The notes beneath the pieces are model-generated. The model had not been told where the DNA came from. It did not search any database and worked only from the letters and a program-made list of their open reading frames with translations. 24,163 bases of DNA from a virus: the IMG/VR virus record IMGVR_UViG_3300030102_002859, positions 1 to 24,163 of that record; one strand, written 5' to 3'. Below, one piece after another: positions 5,046-12,160 of this stretch; the stretch's first letter is position 1; each line of letters begins with the position of its first letter. Made by a program: the position numbers and the translations under genes.

Positions 5046-6549
5046 TCTTAAATTTAATTTTAAAAAATCACCTACGATCTATAAGTTTCTCCAGGACAAT
5101 TCGTTTGTAAGAGGTGTTGTAGGTCCTGTGGGATCAGGCAAGTCATACGCTTGTGCTGCCGAGATCTTCATGCGAGCAGTCAAGCAAAAACCATCTCCTA
5201 AAGATGGGATCAAATATTCACGTTTCGTTATTGTTAGAAACTCATATCCAGAATTGCGAACAACAACTATCAAGACCTGGCAAGAAATTTTCCCAGAGAA
5301 TGTCTGGGGTTCTATGCGGTGGTCTCCTCCGATATCACACCACATCAAACTACCATCGAGAGGATCTGCCGCTGGGATTGACTGCGAAGTTATCTTCCTC
5401 GCATTAGATCAGCCTAAGGACGTTAGGAAACTATTGTCTTTAGAGCTGACTGGTGCTTGGGTAAACGAGGCAAGGGAACTGCCAAAACAAGTAATCGATG
5501 GACTTACGCACAGAGTAGGAAGATATCCAAGCAAAGCCGATGGAGGTCCTACTTGGCGTGGAGTTTGGATGGACACAAACCCAATGGAGGATGATCATTG
5601 GTGGTATGTAACATCTAAAAAAGAAGTATTGCCAAAAGGTAAATTTGGATGGAAATTTTTTGAACAGCCTGGAGGTGTTGTTCAGGCAGAAAAAGATGAT
5701 CTACCTGAAATGCCAGAGGCTAATGGTTATACCTTCTCAGCTGGACATTGGTGGAAAGAAAATGAAAAGGCTGAAAATATTAATAATTTACCATCTGGTT
5801 ATTATTCTCAGATCTTGGCTGGTAAAACCAGAGACTGGATCAAATGCTATGCTCAGGGTAAATATACTTTCGTTCAAGAGGGCAAGCCAGTATGGCACGA
5901 ATATGAAGATACAACAATGTCAGCAGAAGGACTAGAACCTGAGAAAGGTCTAGCGATCACGATAGGCTTGGACTTTGGTCTTACTCCAGCGGCTGTATTT
6001 GCTCAAAGACAGTCAAGCGGAACTTGGTATATTTTGCATGAGCTAGTAACTTTTGAAATGGGTTTAGAAAGATTCGGACACTTGCTCAAAGGCGAGATGG
6101 AAATGAGATTCCCTAAATTTAATTTTCAAGTCTGGGGTGATCCAGCTGGTGTAGCCAGGGATCAGATCTACGAAACTACCGCTTTCGATCATTTGAAAAC
6201 TCTCGGTATTGTTGCGAGACCTTGCGCTACTAACGATTTCAAATCGAGACGTGAGGCTGTAGCAGGACCTATGACAAGATTGATCAATCACAAACCAGGG
6301 TTTTTAGTAGACACAAAATGTACTAAAGTTAGAAAAAGTCTGGCAGGTGGGTACCACTTCAAAAGGGTACAGATATCAGGGCAAGAAAGGTACAGAGATG
6401 CTCCAAACAAAAACCAGCACTCCCATGTAGGGGATGCTTTAGGTTATTGTTTGCTAGGGGGTGGGGAGCATACCAGGCTGATTAGAGGTGGGATAAACCC
6501 ATACTTTGTAAAAGACGCTGTAGCAAAAACTGACTTCGAGATTTTTTGA
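5035..6549 (+). CDS. terL: Terminase large subunit (ATPase and nuclease)
   Basis: This 504-residue motor protein translocates DNA into the prohead and cuts concatemers. The N-terminal ATPase shows Walker A GPVGSGKS (residues 30-37), Walker B-like TGAWVNEAREL (139-149) with the catalytic Glu, and a motif III-like region VWMDTNP (177-183). The C-terminal RNase H-like nuclease has three acidic positions: D313 in GLDFG, D369 in VWGDPAG and D467 in HSHVGDALGY. Length and motif order are complete, so it should be functional. The start at 5035 lies inside terS, with GAGG about 10 bases upstream. Confidence 0.95.
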   Translation: MSHDLKFNFKKSPTIYKFLQDNSFVRGVVGPVGSGKSYACAAEIFMRAVKQKPSPKDGIKYSRFVIVRNSYPELRTTTIKTWQEIFPENVWGSMRWSPPISHHIKLPSRGSAAGIDCEVIFLALDQPKDVRKLLSLELTGAWVNEARELPKQVIDGLTHRVGRYPSKADGGPTWRGVWMDTNPMEDDHWWYVTSKKEVLPKGKFGWKFFEQPGGVVQAEKDDLPEMPEANGYTFSAGHWWKENEKAENINNLPSGYYSQILAGKTRDWIKCYAQGKYTFVQEGKPVWHEYEDTTMSAEGLEPEKGLAITIGLDFGLTPAAVFAQRQSSGTWYILHELVTFEMGLERFGHLLKGEMEMRFPKFNFQVWGDPAGVARDQIYETTAFDHLKTLGIVARPCATNDFKSRREAVAGPMTRLINHKPGFLVDTKCTKVRKSLAGGYHFKRVQISGQERYRDAPNKNQHSHVGDALGYCLLGGGEHTRLIRGGINPYFVKDAVAKTDFEIF

Positions 6550-7076
6550 TGGATATGTTAAAGGTGCTAAACAAAGAAATGCGATTGTCTGGCACTAACA
6601 AAAAAATAGATTTTTACCAAAGAAAAGATCTTTGGATGATCAGTCTGCCGAAACACGAAAAAGAATATTTTAACCAGATCCCTAACTATGAAGAGTATCT
6701 TTACAAAAATTCAATCAAAAACTCTTCATTTACAGCCTTTATAGACAACAAACCTATTGTTTGTTTTGGTTTAGTAAAGATGTTTCCTGGCACAGCTGAG
6801 GCTTGGTTGATACCTAGTTTAGAGTTAAGATCATCAATTTCATTCTCATTACCTTTCCATAAAGCTACCAAATTGTTTTTTGATAATGCTTTTTCACTGT
6901 TCCAATTACATAGAATACAAGTTACCATTGATGTAACAAACGATATCGCTGAGAAATGGATCAGGACGATGGAGTTTAAAGAAGAGGGAACCATGAGAAA
7001 ATTTGGTCCTTCTCAAAACGATTATGTAATGTTTAGCCGAGTGCTAGGAGATATAAAAAATGGGCGGACTATTTAG
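6549..7076 (+). CDS. GNAT-fold protein, possibly T7 gp13-like
   Basis: This is a 175-residue gene, ATG at 6549 overlapping the terL stop as TGATG. The segment from about residue 60 (FTAFIDNKPIVCFGLVKMFP, then AWLIPS) followed by HRIQVTIDVTNDIAEKWIRT and MEFKEEGTMRKFG is characteristic of phage GNAT-like acetyltransferase folds. The T7 internal/assembly protein gp13 family has the same layout. The classical acetyl-CoA loop (Q/R-x-x-G-x-G/A) is not obvious, so it may be structural rather than enzymatic. Position among head genes supports a virion or assembly role. Confidence 0.75.
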   Translation: MDMLKVLNKEMRLSGTNKKIDFYQRKDLWMISLPKHEKEYFNQIPNYEEYLYKNSIKNSSFTAFIDNKPIVCFGLVKMFPGTAEAWLIPSLELRSSISFSLPFHKATKLFFDNAFSLFQLHRIQVTIDVTNDIAEKWIRTMEFKEEGTMRKFGPSQNDYVMFSRVLGDIKNGRTI

Positions 7077-7299
7077 CAAACCTTCTGCTCCACCACCACC
7101 AAAGAAAACTGAGGACGTGGTAAGCCAAGCAGAAAAACAAGTAGACAGAGAAGAGAGTCGTAAAAAACTTGCAATAGCACGTAAAACTAGAGCTAGGACC
7201 ACAGGTGGACAGAGAATGTTATTAGGAGATCGTGGCGCCACTGGAGTAGAATTTGAAACAACTAACACGCTTGGTTATGGCAGGAATCCGAGAGCATAA
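7060..7299 (+). CDS. Small virion-associated protein, possible tail-assembly factor (79 aa)
   Basis: This 79-residue gene overlaps the preceding gene by 17 bases; AGGAG lies 11 bases before ATG at 7060. The product begins MGGLFSKPSAPPPPKK (a Pro-rich N-terminus), continues with a charged helix (QAEKQVDREESRKKLAIARK), and ends GGQRMLLGDRGATGVEFETT followed by a short Gly-rich tail. Proteins of this make-up sit just upstream of the portal in many podoviruses. By position it corresponds to T7 gene 7.3, a tail assembly factor, but that equivalence is inferred. Confidence 0.75.
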   Translation: MGGLFSKPSAPPPPKKTEDVVSQAEKQVDREESRKKLAIARKTRARTTGGQRMLLGDRGATGVEFETTNTLGYGRNPRA

Positions 7300-7349
7300 T
7301 GGGATATCCAAGAAACCCAGCAAAAAAACCTAAAAAGAGAGGAAGATAA
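7299..7349 (+). CDS. Micro-ORF encoding a 16-residue basic peptide
   Basis: ATG at 7299 overlaps the preceding stop as TAATG and its own stop (7347-7349) overlaps the next ATG in the same way. The peptide would be MGYPRNPAKKPKKRGR, with nine Lys/Arg/Pro in its last ten residues. GGAATCCGAGAG upstream offers a poor ribosome binding site, so translation would depend on coupling. It may be a real peptide, or a coupling device carrying the AGAGGAAG site for the next gene. Confidence 0.45.
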   Translation: MGYPRNPAKKPKKRGR

Positions 7350-7498
7350 TGCCTAAAGTAACAACTAAAGATGGTAAGACTAAAACGTTTAAATATACCA
7401 AAAGCGGCATGAAAAAAGCTAAAAGCTATGCAAAAGCTACAGGATCGAAAGTTTCGATGAAAGGAGCTATGAAACGCAGAGTTAGCAAAGGATATTAA
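7349..7498 (+). CDS. Tiny Lys-rich protein (49 aa)
   Basis: This 49-residue gene has AGAGGAAG 3 bases before ATG at 7349. The product is about one-third Lys/Arg (TTKDGKTKTFKYTKSGMKKA, then KSYAKATGSKVSMKGAMKRR) with no acidic stretch. It ends directly at the portal start, with no base between the stop and the TTG. It is another member of the tiny basic protein class seen at 3207-4124. The function is unknown; DNA contact during packaging is conceivable but not shown. Confidence 0.7.
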   Translation: MPKVTTKDGKTKTFKYTKSGMKKAKSYAKATGSKVSMKGAMKRRVSKGY

Positions 7499-9079
7499 TT
7501 GGACGCAAGGCAGATATTAAACCAATACAAAAAGGCTGAGGCTAGAAAAAGTCTTTGGAGAGACATATACGAAGAGTGTTACGAATATGCTCTACCTCAA
7601 AGAAACTTGTATGATGGTTACTACGAAGGGAATGTCCCAGGGCAAAGAAAAATGTCCAAGGTTTTTGACTCTACAGCAATTCATTCTACTATGAGATTTG
7701 CTAATAGGATCCAGTCAGCGTTGTTTCCGCCATATAAAAACTGGGTAAAACTTAATCCTGGAGAAGAGATCCCAGAAGATAGACAGGTAGACGTGCAGCT
7801 AGCTTTAGACAGAATGAATGAAACCATGTTCTCTGTTCTTAGGCAAACAAACTTTGACGTTGCGATAGGAGAGTTTTTATTGGATCTATGCGTAGGCACA
7901 GCCTGCATGTTGATCCTTCCAGGCAAATCAGACGAAAAACCAATCAACTTTATACCTGTTCCTCAATACCTAATTTCTTTTGACGAAGGACCAGATGGCG
8001 AAGTAGAAAACGTATACAGAAAACTTAGACTCAAAAACTCTGTGATCACAAGACAGTTTGAAGACGCAACTATACCAGCTGATCTACAACAAAAAATAGA
8101 TAGAAAACCAGATGATTTTACAGAATTTGTAGAGGCAACTATGTTTGATCCTGAAACGAACAAGTATAACTATTGCGTTGTATACAAAAAAACTTCTGAC
8201 AAGATCGTAGAAAGAACATATAAAACGATGCCTTGGGTAGTCAGCAGATATATGAAAGTGGCTGGCGAGATCTATGGTAGAGGTCCTTTATTAACAGCGA
8301 TGCCAGATATCAAAACTCTAAATAAAACAGTAGAACTGTTGTTAAAAAATGCAAGTATTAACATTGCTGGCGTTTATACTGCAAGCGATGATGGCGTTCT
8401 AAACCCAAACACTGTTAGGATCGCACCAGGAGCTATCATTCCTGTTGCTAGGAACGCTGGTCCCCAGGGTCCATCTCTCACCCCTTTGGCAAGATCTGGG
8501 GACGTTAATTTAAGTCAGCTAGTAATCAATGATTTAAGATTGAATGTTAAGAAAATATTACTAGACGAAAGTCTGCCACCTGAGAATATGTCGGCTAGAT
8601 CAGCAACAGAAATCGTAGAGAGGATGAAAGAGCTGTCTCAAAACTTAGGATCAGCGTTTGGAAGATTAATATCAGAGGCTGTACTCCCAATAGTTACAAG
8701 GACTTTATCTGTTATGGATGATAAAGGCTTAATTGCTCTACCTTTGAAGATGAATGGGTTAGAGGTAAGCGTTCAACCAACAAGTCCTTTGGCTGTCGCT
8801 GCATCTAACGAGGAAGTGCAAACAGCAATGTCCTTTATTCAACTTGCAGGTCAGTTAGGTCCATCAGGTCAAATGGCAGTAAACATTGACCGAGCAGCTG
8901 ATTACATAGCAGACAAACTAGGAGTCCCAACAGAATTAAGAACGACTCCGCAAGAAAGAGAGGCAATGGCAGCTCAAATGATGCAGGCTCAAATGATGCA
9001 GGCTCAAGCCGCACAAGGGCAAGCTCAGGGACCAGCGCCAGATACACCACCTGAGGAGATGATGCCTAATGAGCAATGA
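7499..9079 (+). CDS. Portal (head-tail connector) protein
   Basis: This is a 526-residue protein of the T7 gp8 type, close to the T7 length of 536. It forms the dodecameric ring through which DNA enters and leaves. Diagnostic stretches include YEYALPQRNLYDGYYEGNVP near residue 27, FANRIQSALFPPYKNWVKL, PWVVSRYMKVAGEIYGRGP and SARSATEIVERMKELSQNLG near residue 363. Translation starts at TTG 7499, with AAAGGA 7 bases upstream and no ATG available. The C-terminal 50 residues are Gln/Ala/Met-rich with a 15-base tandem repeat. It is followed by the Bbp19-like gene with an 11-base overlap. Confidence 0.93.
   Translation: MDARQILNQYKKAEARKSLWRDIYEECYEYALPQRNLYDGYYEGNVPGQRKMSKVFDSTAIHSTMRFANRIQSALFPPYKNWVKLNPGEEIPEDRQVDVQLALDRMNETMFSVLRQTNFDVAIGEFLLDLCVGTACMLILPGKSDEKPINFIPVPQYLISFDEGPDGEVENVYRKLRLKNSVITRQFEDATIPADLQQKIDRKPDDFTEFVEATMFDPETNKYNYCVVYKKTSDKIVERTYKTMPWVVSRYMKVAGEIYGRGPLLTAMPDIKTLNKTVELLLKNASINIAGVYTASDDGVLNPNTVRIAPGAIIPVARNAGPQGPSLTPLARSGDVNLSQLVINDLRLNVKKILLDESLPPENMSARSATEIVERMKELSQNLGSAFGRLISEAVLPIVTRTLSVMDDKGLIALPLKMNGLEVSVQPTSPLAVAASNEEVQTAMSFIQLAGQLGPSGQMAVNIDRAADYIADKLGVPTELRTTPQEREAMAAQMMQAQMMQAQAAQGQAQGPAPDTPPEEMMPNEQ
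8978..9007 (+). repeat. Two tandem 15-bp repeats in the portal C-terminus
   Basis: ATGATGCAGGCTCAA occurs at 8978-8992 and again at 8993-9007, encoding MMQAQ twice. The unit keeps the reading frame, so copy number could vary without breaking the portal. Confidence 0.85.
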
Positions 9080-9353
9080 TATTGATTATTCAGATAATGG
9101 CTGGGATGGTCTTAGTTTTTACGAAGAAAATGCGAAGGTTACAAAAACAGACATGGAACTTGATATTTTGTTTGCTAAAACTTTTGGCACACCAGAAGGT
9201 AAAAGGGTTTTGGATCACTTGTGTGCAAAAACACTTGAGAGTCCATCATGGTTTCCTGGGTCAGATCCAAACTATGGATTTGTAAGGGAAGGACAAAATA
9301 GTTTAGTTAGGCAAATCCTAACGAGAATAAACAGAGCTACAACCAAGCAATAG
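9069..9353 (+). CDS. Bbp19-like small phage protein (94 aa)
   Basis: This is a 94-residue gene, ATG at 9069, which overlaps the portal end by 11 bases. Residues 35-90 contain FGTPEGKRVLDHLCAKTLES, then a short loop, and EGQNSLVRQILTRINRA. The F-x-x-x-x-G-K-x-V-L-x-x-L signature plus the late R-x-I-L-x-R-I helix matches my memory of the Bbp19-type proteins found between portal and capsid genes of podoviruses. Their role is not established. The acidic N-terminal 30 residues are not part of that pattern. Confidence 0.7.
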   Translation: MSNDIDYSDNGWDGLSFYEENAKVTKTDMELDILFAKTFGTPEGKRVLDHLCAKTLESPSWFPGSDPNYGFVREGQNSLVRQILTRINRATTKQ

Positions 9354-9363
9354 GAGGCATACT

Positions 9364-10191
9364 ATGGCAGAGGCAGCACCAGAAAACGAAAATAAGCAAG
9401 AGGAAGTTTCACGTGAAACCCCTGAGGAAAAAGAAGGTCTTTTGTTAGACTCGGTAAAACTTGAAGAAGATAAAACCGAAGAGCAAGATACTATATCACA
9501 CAGAGAAGATGACGAAGTCGATCTTGATTCTGTTGAGTTTGAAAAACCTGAGTATTATCCAGAAAAGTTTTGGGATGAAGAGGAAGGTCCTCAAATAGAA
9601 AAACTCGTAAAAAGTTACAACGATCTTGAGAAACAATTTTCTATGGGGGATCATAAACCACCTAAAGATGGCAATTATCCAATAGATTCTCTTATAGAGG
9701 GGAAAGTAGATAAAGACGATCCTGTTTTAAATAAATTTATAGAAGTTTCAAAAAAATATAATGCGCCATCAGCTATGGTGAAGGAGCTTGTATCCGAAGT
9801 TATCTCAAGCACAGATGTTGAGTTAGATCGTATAGAGTCTAACAATCAAGAACAAATGGAGATCTTGGGACCTAAAGCAGAAGAGCTTTTGAAAAACACA
9901 GGCAGGATGGGAGCTAATTTACACACTAAAGGAATATTCTCTGACGAAGAGTATGAGGAGTTTAAATTTATGGGAAATACAGCCTTGGGCGTAAGAGTTT
10001 TTAATAAGGTGTTTAATTACTATGGAGAAAAAAACATACCTGTTGTCGATGCAAATGCCGATCTAGGCATGTCAGACGAGGAGCTAAAAGCTAGAGTCGG
10101 TGATCCTAGGTACAAAACTGATCCAAGTTTCAGAGCAGAGACTGAAAAACTCTTTCAGAAAAGATATCCAGGCGAGTATAAACCAGGCTAA
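9364..10191 (+). CDS. Capsid assembly scaffolding protein
   Basis: This is a 275-residue, highly acidic protein between portal and capsid genes, as in T7 gene 9. It guides procapsid assembly and then leaves the shell. AGGAGG lies 8 bases before ATG at 9364. Residues 1-60 are Glu-rich and disordered-looking. A central segment (YYPEKFWDEEEGPQIEKLVK near residue 61) is typical of T7-like scaffolds, and the C-terminus is charged (ETEKLFQKRYPGEYKPG), as expected for capsid binding. Codons 15-19 contain a perfect parS-core palindrome, described separately. Confidence 0.9.
   Translation: MAEAAPENENKQEEVSRETPEEKEGLLLDSVKLEEDKTEEQDTISHREDDEVDLDSVEFEKPEYYPEKFWDEEEGPQIEKLVKSYNDLEKQFSMGDHKPPKDGNYPIDSLIEGKVDKDDPVLNKFIEVSKKYNAPSAMVKELVSEVISSTDVELDRIESNNQEQMEILGPKAEELLKNTGRMGANLHTKGIFSDEEYEEFKFMGNTALGVRVFNKVFNYYGEKNIPVVDANADLGMSDEELKARVGDPRYKTDPSFRAETEKLFQKRYPGEYKPG
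9406..9419. promoter_or_regulatory. parS-core palindrome (ParB-binding-like site) inside the scaffold gene
   Basis: GTTTCACGTGAAAC is a perfect 14-bp palindrome identical to the core of the bacterial chromosomal parS consensus TGTTTCACGTGAAACA. The two outermost consensus bases differ here (A and C). In frame it encodes part of EVSRET. Confidence 0.6.
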
Positions 10192-10344
10192 TCTAGTTTA
10201 ACCTTAGTGTTGCATTACAAAGACTCATAGTTTATTCTTACTTTAAGAGACAATCCTTTCAGGACCTCAGTTAATGAAGTTAGCTGTAGCCTTTCTAAGA
10301 CAACTACACAATATAAGTAATTAATAATATAGGAGTAATATATT
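10192..10344 (+). promoter_or_regulatory. Capsid gene leader with candidate promoter
   Basis: This is a 153-base non-coding gap, one of the largest in the structural block. One sigma70 reading is TTGCAT (10210-10215), 17 bases, TATTCT (10233-10238). Another aligns TTTATTCT (10231-10238) with the same box in the promoters at 435 and 1269 and puts GACAAT (10249-10254) at the -10 position. TCCTTTCAGGA gives only a 4-bp stem. A dedicated promoter would suit the high capsid demand. Confidence 0.45.
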
Positions 10345-11190
10345 ATGGCACAAGGTATAACAAATGCTTTTGTTACGCTTTTTGATCAAGAGGTTAAGCA
10401 GGCATATCAAGGAGAGTCAAAACTTCGTGATACTGTTCGTTTAAGATCTGGATCAGGATCAAATACTGTGAAGTTTCCAAAAATAGGTAAAGGAGCTGCT
10501 ACAGTACGCATCCCACAAACAGATGTAACACCATTAAACGTAACTTATTCACAAGTTACAGCAACAATGTCAGACTTTAACGCTGCTGAATATAGCGATA
10601 TATTTCATCAAGCAAAAGTTAATTTTGACGAAAGACAGGAACTTGTCCAGGTAGTAAGTAAAGCTATTGCTAGAAGACAAGATCAATTAATTATAGATGC
10701 TTTAAACGCTGCATCTTCGCCTTCAACAGTCGCAAAAACTGTCGTAACCTCTGGGTCGGCAGCTGCAAGTAACTTAAATGTAGGTAAGATTATCGCTGCT
10801 AAAAAGGCATTGGACGCTAATAACGTACCAGCTGAGGACAGATGCCTAGTCATCCATGCCAACAGTTTGAGTGGGTTATTAGGTGATGAAAGAGCAATCT
10901 CTAACGACTTCGCTGTCAAAGCGCTGTTGAATGGAGAAGTAGCTAGTATGCTTGGTTTCAGGATCATACAGATCGGAGATCGAGACGAAGGCGGCTTGCC
11001 TTTATCATCAAGCGACAGAACCATTTTTGCTTTCCACAAAGATTCTTGTGGTATGGCAGAAGGTATGGGAATCAAAACTGAGATTAACTATGTACCAGAA
11101 AAAACATCATTCTTGGTAAATAGTATGTTCTCAGCTGGTGCCATCGCTATTGATGACGAAGGTATTGTAAAAATAACTTGCGAAGAATAG
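10345..11190 (+). CDS. Major capsid protein (HK97-fold candidate)
   Basis: This 281-residue protein follows the scaffold gene directly and has AGGAG 10 bases before ATG at 10345. It should form the icosahedral shell. Sequence features fit phage capsid proteins: N-terminal SGSGSNTVKFPKIGKGAATV, a long helix with FHQAKVNFDERQELVQVVSK then AIARRQDQLIIDAL, a later ASMLGFRIIQIGD segment as in the P-domain/A-domain of HK97-type proteins, and hydrophobic C-terminus SMFSAGAIAIDDEGIVKI. It is shorter than T7 gp10A (about 345 residues). The call rests mostly on position, size and these patterns. Confidence 0.88.
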   Translation: MAQGITNAFVTLFDQEVKQAYQGESKLRDTVRLRSGSGSNTVKFPKIGKGAATVRIPQTDVTPLNVTYSQVTATMSDFNAAEYSDIFHQAKVNFDERQELVQVVSKAIARRQDQLIIDALNAASSPSTVAKTVVTSGSAAASNLNVGKIIAAKKALDANNVPAEDRCLVIHANSLSGLLGDERAISNDFAVKALLNGEVASMLGFRIIQIGDRDEGGLPLSSSDRTIFAFHKDSCGMAEGMGIKTEINYVPEKTSFLVNSMFSAGAIAIDDEGIVKITCEE

Positions 11191-11202
11191 GAGGAGTAAA
11201 AA

Positions 11203-11484
11203 ATGGCATATTCAAGTACAGGCTTACAGCCTATAGGTGGACAAGCGAAAGCTGGTAACGCTCCTCAATTATGGAGCTATACATCAACTGATGCAAAAAC
11301 CGATATAGATGCTAGTGGATATTTTAACGATGCGTCTGATCTGTTGAAGGTCGGAGATCTAATCTACGTCCACGCATCAACAGGTGGAACTCGCACATAT
11401 AGTTTACATCCAGTAGTAAGCAATGCCTCTGGCGTTGTTGATATTGGAGATGGTACAGCTGTAAGTGCAACAGATAGTGATTAA
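11203..11484 (+). CDS. Small head protein, probable capsid decoration/stabilising protein (93 aa)
   Basis: This is a 93-residue gene 12 bases after the capsid stop, with GGAGG 8 bases before ATG at 11203. The product is rich in Ser, Thr, Gly and Asp, with predicted beta strands: SYTSTDAKTDIDASGYFNDA, LLKVGDLIYVHAS and YSLHPVVSNASGVVDIGDG. The pattern of a GYF turn followed by a GD-I-V strand is common in small head proteins encoded after capsid genes. Decoration or cementing of the capsid is inferred from position and composition. Confidence 0.7.
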   Translation: MAYSSTGLQPIGGQAKAGNAPQLWSYTSTDAKTDIDASGYFNDASDLLKVGDLIYVHASTGGTRTYSLHPVVSNASGVVDIGDGTAVSATDSD

Positions 11485-11497
11485 TCACTAAACAAAC

Positions 11498-11531
11498 GAT
11501 CCCCTGGTAGAGGTCATACTGCTAGGGGATC
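11498..11531 (+). terminator. Strong hairpin behind capsid and decoration genes (Tphi-like position)
   Basis: GATCCCCT (11498-11505) and AGGGGATC (11524-11531) form an 8-bp perfect GC-rich stem, and inner GTAG/CTGC can add four pairs. The following bases are ACATTGG, not a T-run, so it may act as a partial terminator, processing site or 3' mRNA protector. It ends 14 bases before the ATG of tail tubular protein A. Confidence 0.55.
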
Positions 11532-11545
11532 ACATTGGAGGTACT

Positions 11546-12160
11546 ATGGCGTCTGGAGATACAGATCTATCAACAGTAAATAATTCATTGAGATTACTGG
11601 GAGTAGACACAATAACATCTTTGACAGATGGAACGAAGAGAGCCTCTATAGCAAATGGCATTTATACTTTTGTAAAACATCACACACTATCAATGTATCC
11701 CTGGAAGTTTGCTCTTAAAAAAGTAGAGCTTGCAAGAGATTCAGCAACACCCAATAACGAATGGACATATCAATACTCAATGCCGAGTGATAGCGTTACT
11801 GGTTTACCTAACACTGTTTTTTTTAGCGGTGAAGTAGGAGCTGGATCAGAATTGAGATTTGATATTTACGAAAGAAAAGTGCTTACCGACTCAACTACTG
11901 TCTTTGTTGATTACGTATATAATGTGGGAGAAGACGCTATGCCTTCTTATTTTATAACTTTATTAATATATCAGGTAGCCTGGCATTTAGCAGAGCCTTT
12001 AACAGATCAAACAACTAAAGCTGATTATTGGAAAAAAACAGCACTTGGTAATCCGATTGATCAAGGACGAGGAGGTTACTTTAGAGTAGCTACTCAAATA
12101 GATGCTCAGGGACAACCGCCTAATGTTATATCAGATTATGTACTAACCAACATGAGATAA
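11546..12160 (+). CDS. Tail tubular protein A (T7 gp11-like)
   Basis: This is a 204-residue protein, similar in length to T7 gp11 (196). It forms the upper tail ring under the portal. The N-terminus STVNNSLRLLGVDTITSLTD is the hallmark of this family. It is followed by HHTLSMYPWKFALKKVEL and a middle strand region, then ITLLIYQVAWHLAEPLTDQT, also typical. GGAGG precedes ATG at 11546. The stop overlaps the start of tail tubular protein B as TAATG, so the two subunits are probably coupled in synthesis. Confidence 0.92.
   Translation: MASGDTDLSTVNNSLRLLGVDTITSLTDGTKRASIANGIYTFVKHHTLSMYPWKFALKKVELARDSATPNNEWTYQYSMPSDSVTGLPNTVFFSGEVGAGSELRFDIYERKVLTDSTTVFVDYVYNVGEDAMPSYFITLLIYQVAWHLAEPLTDQTTKADYWKKTALGNPIDQGRGGYFRVATQIDAQGQPPNVISDYVLTNMR

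Noticed and set aside
5127-5133. Further TGTGGGA copy
   Set aside because: It lies inside the Walker A codons of the large terminase and has no promoter-like context.
10683-11075. 130-codon open frame antisense to the capsid gene
   Set aside because: It is fully inside the capsid gene, has no ribosome binding site and no protein-like motif.
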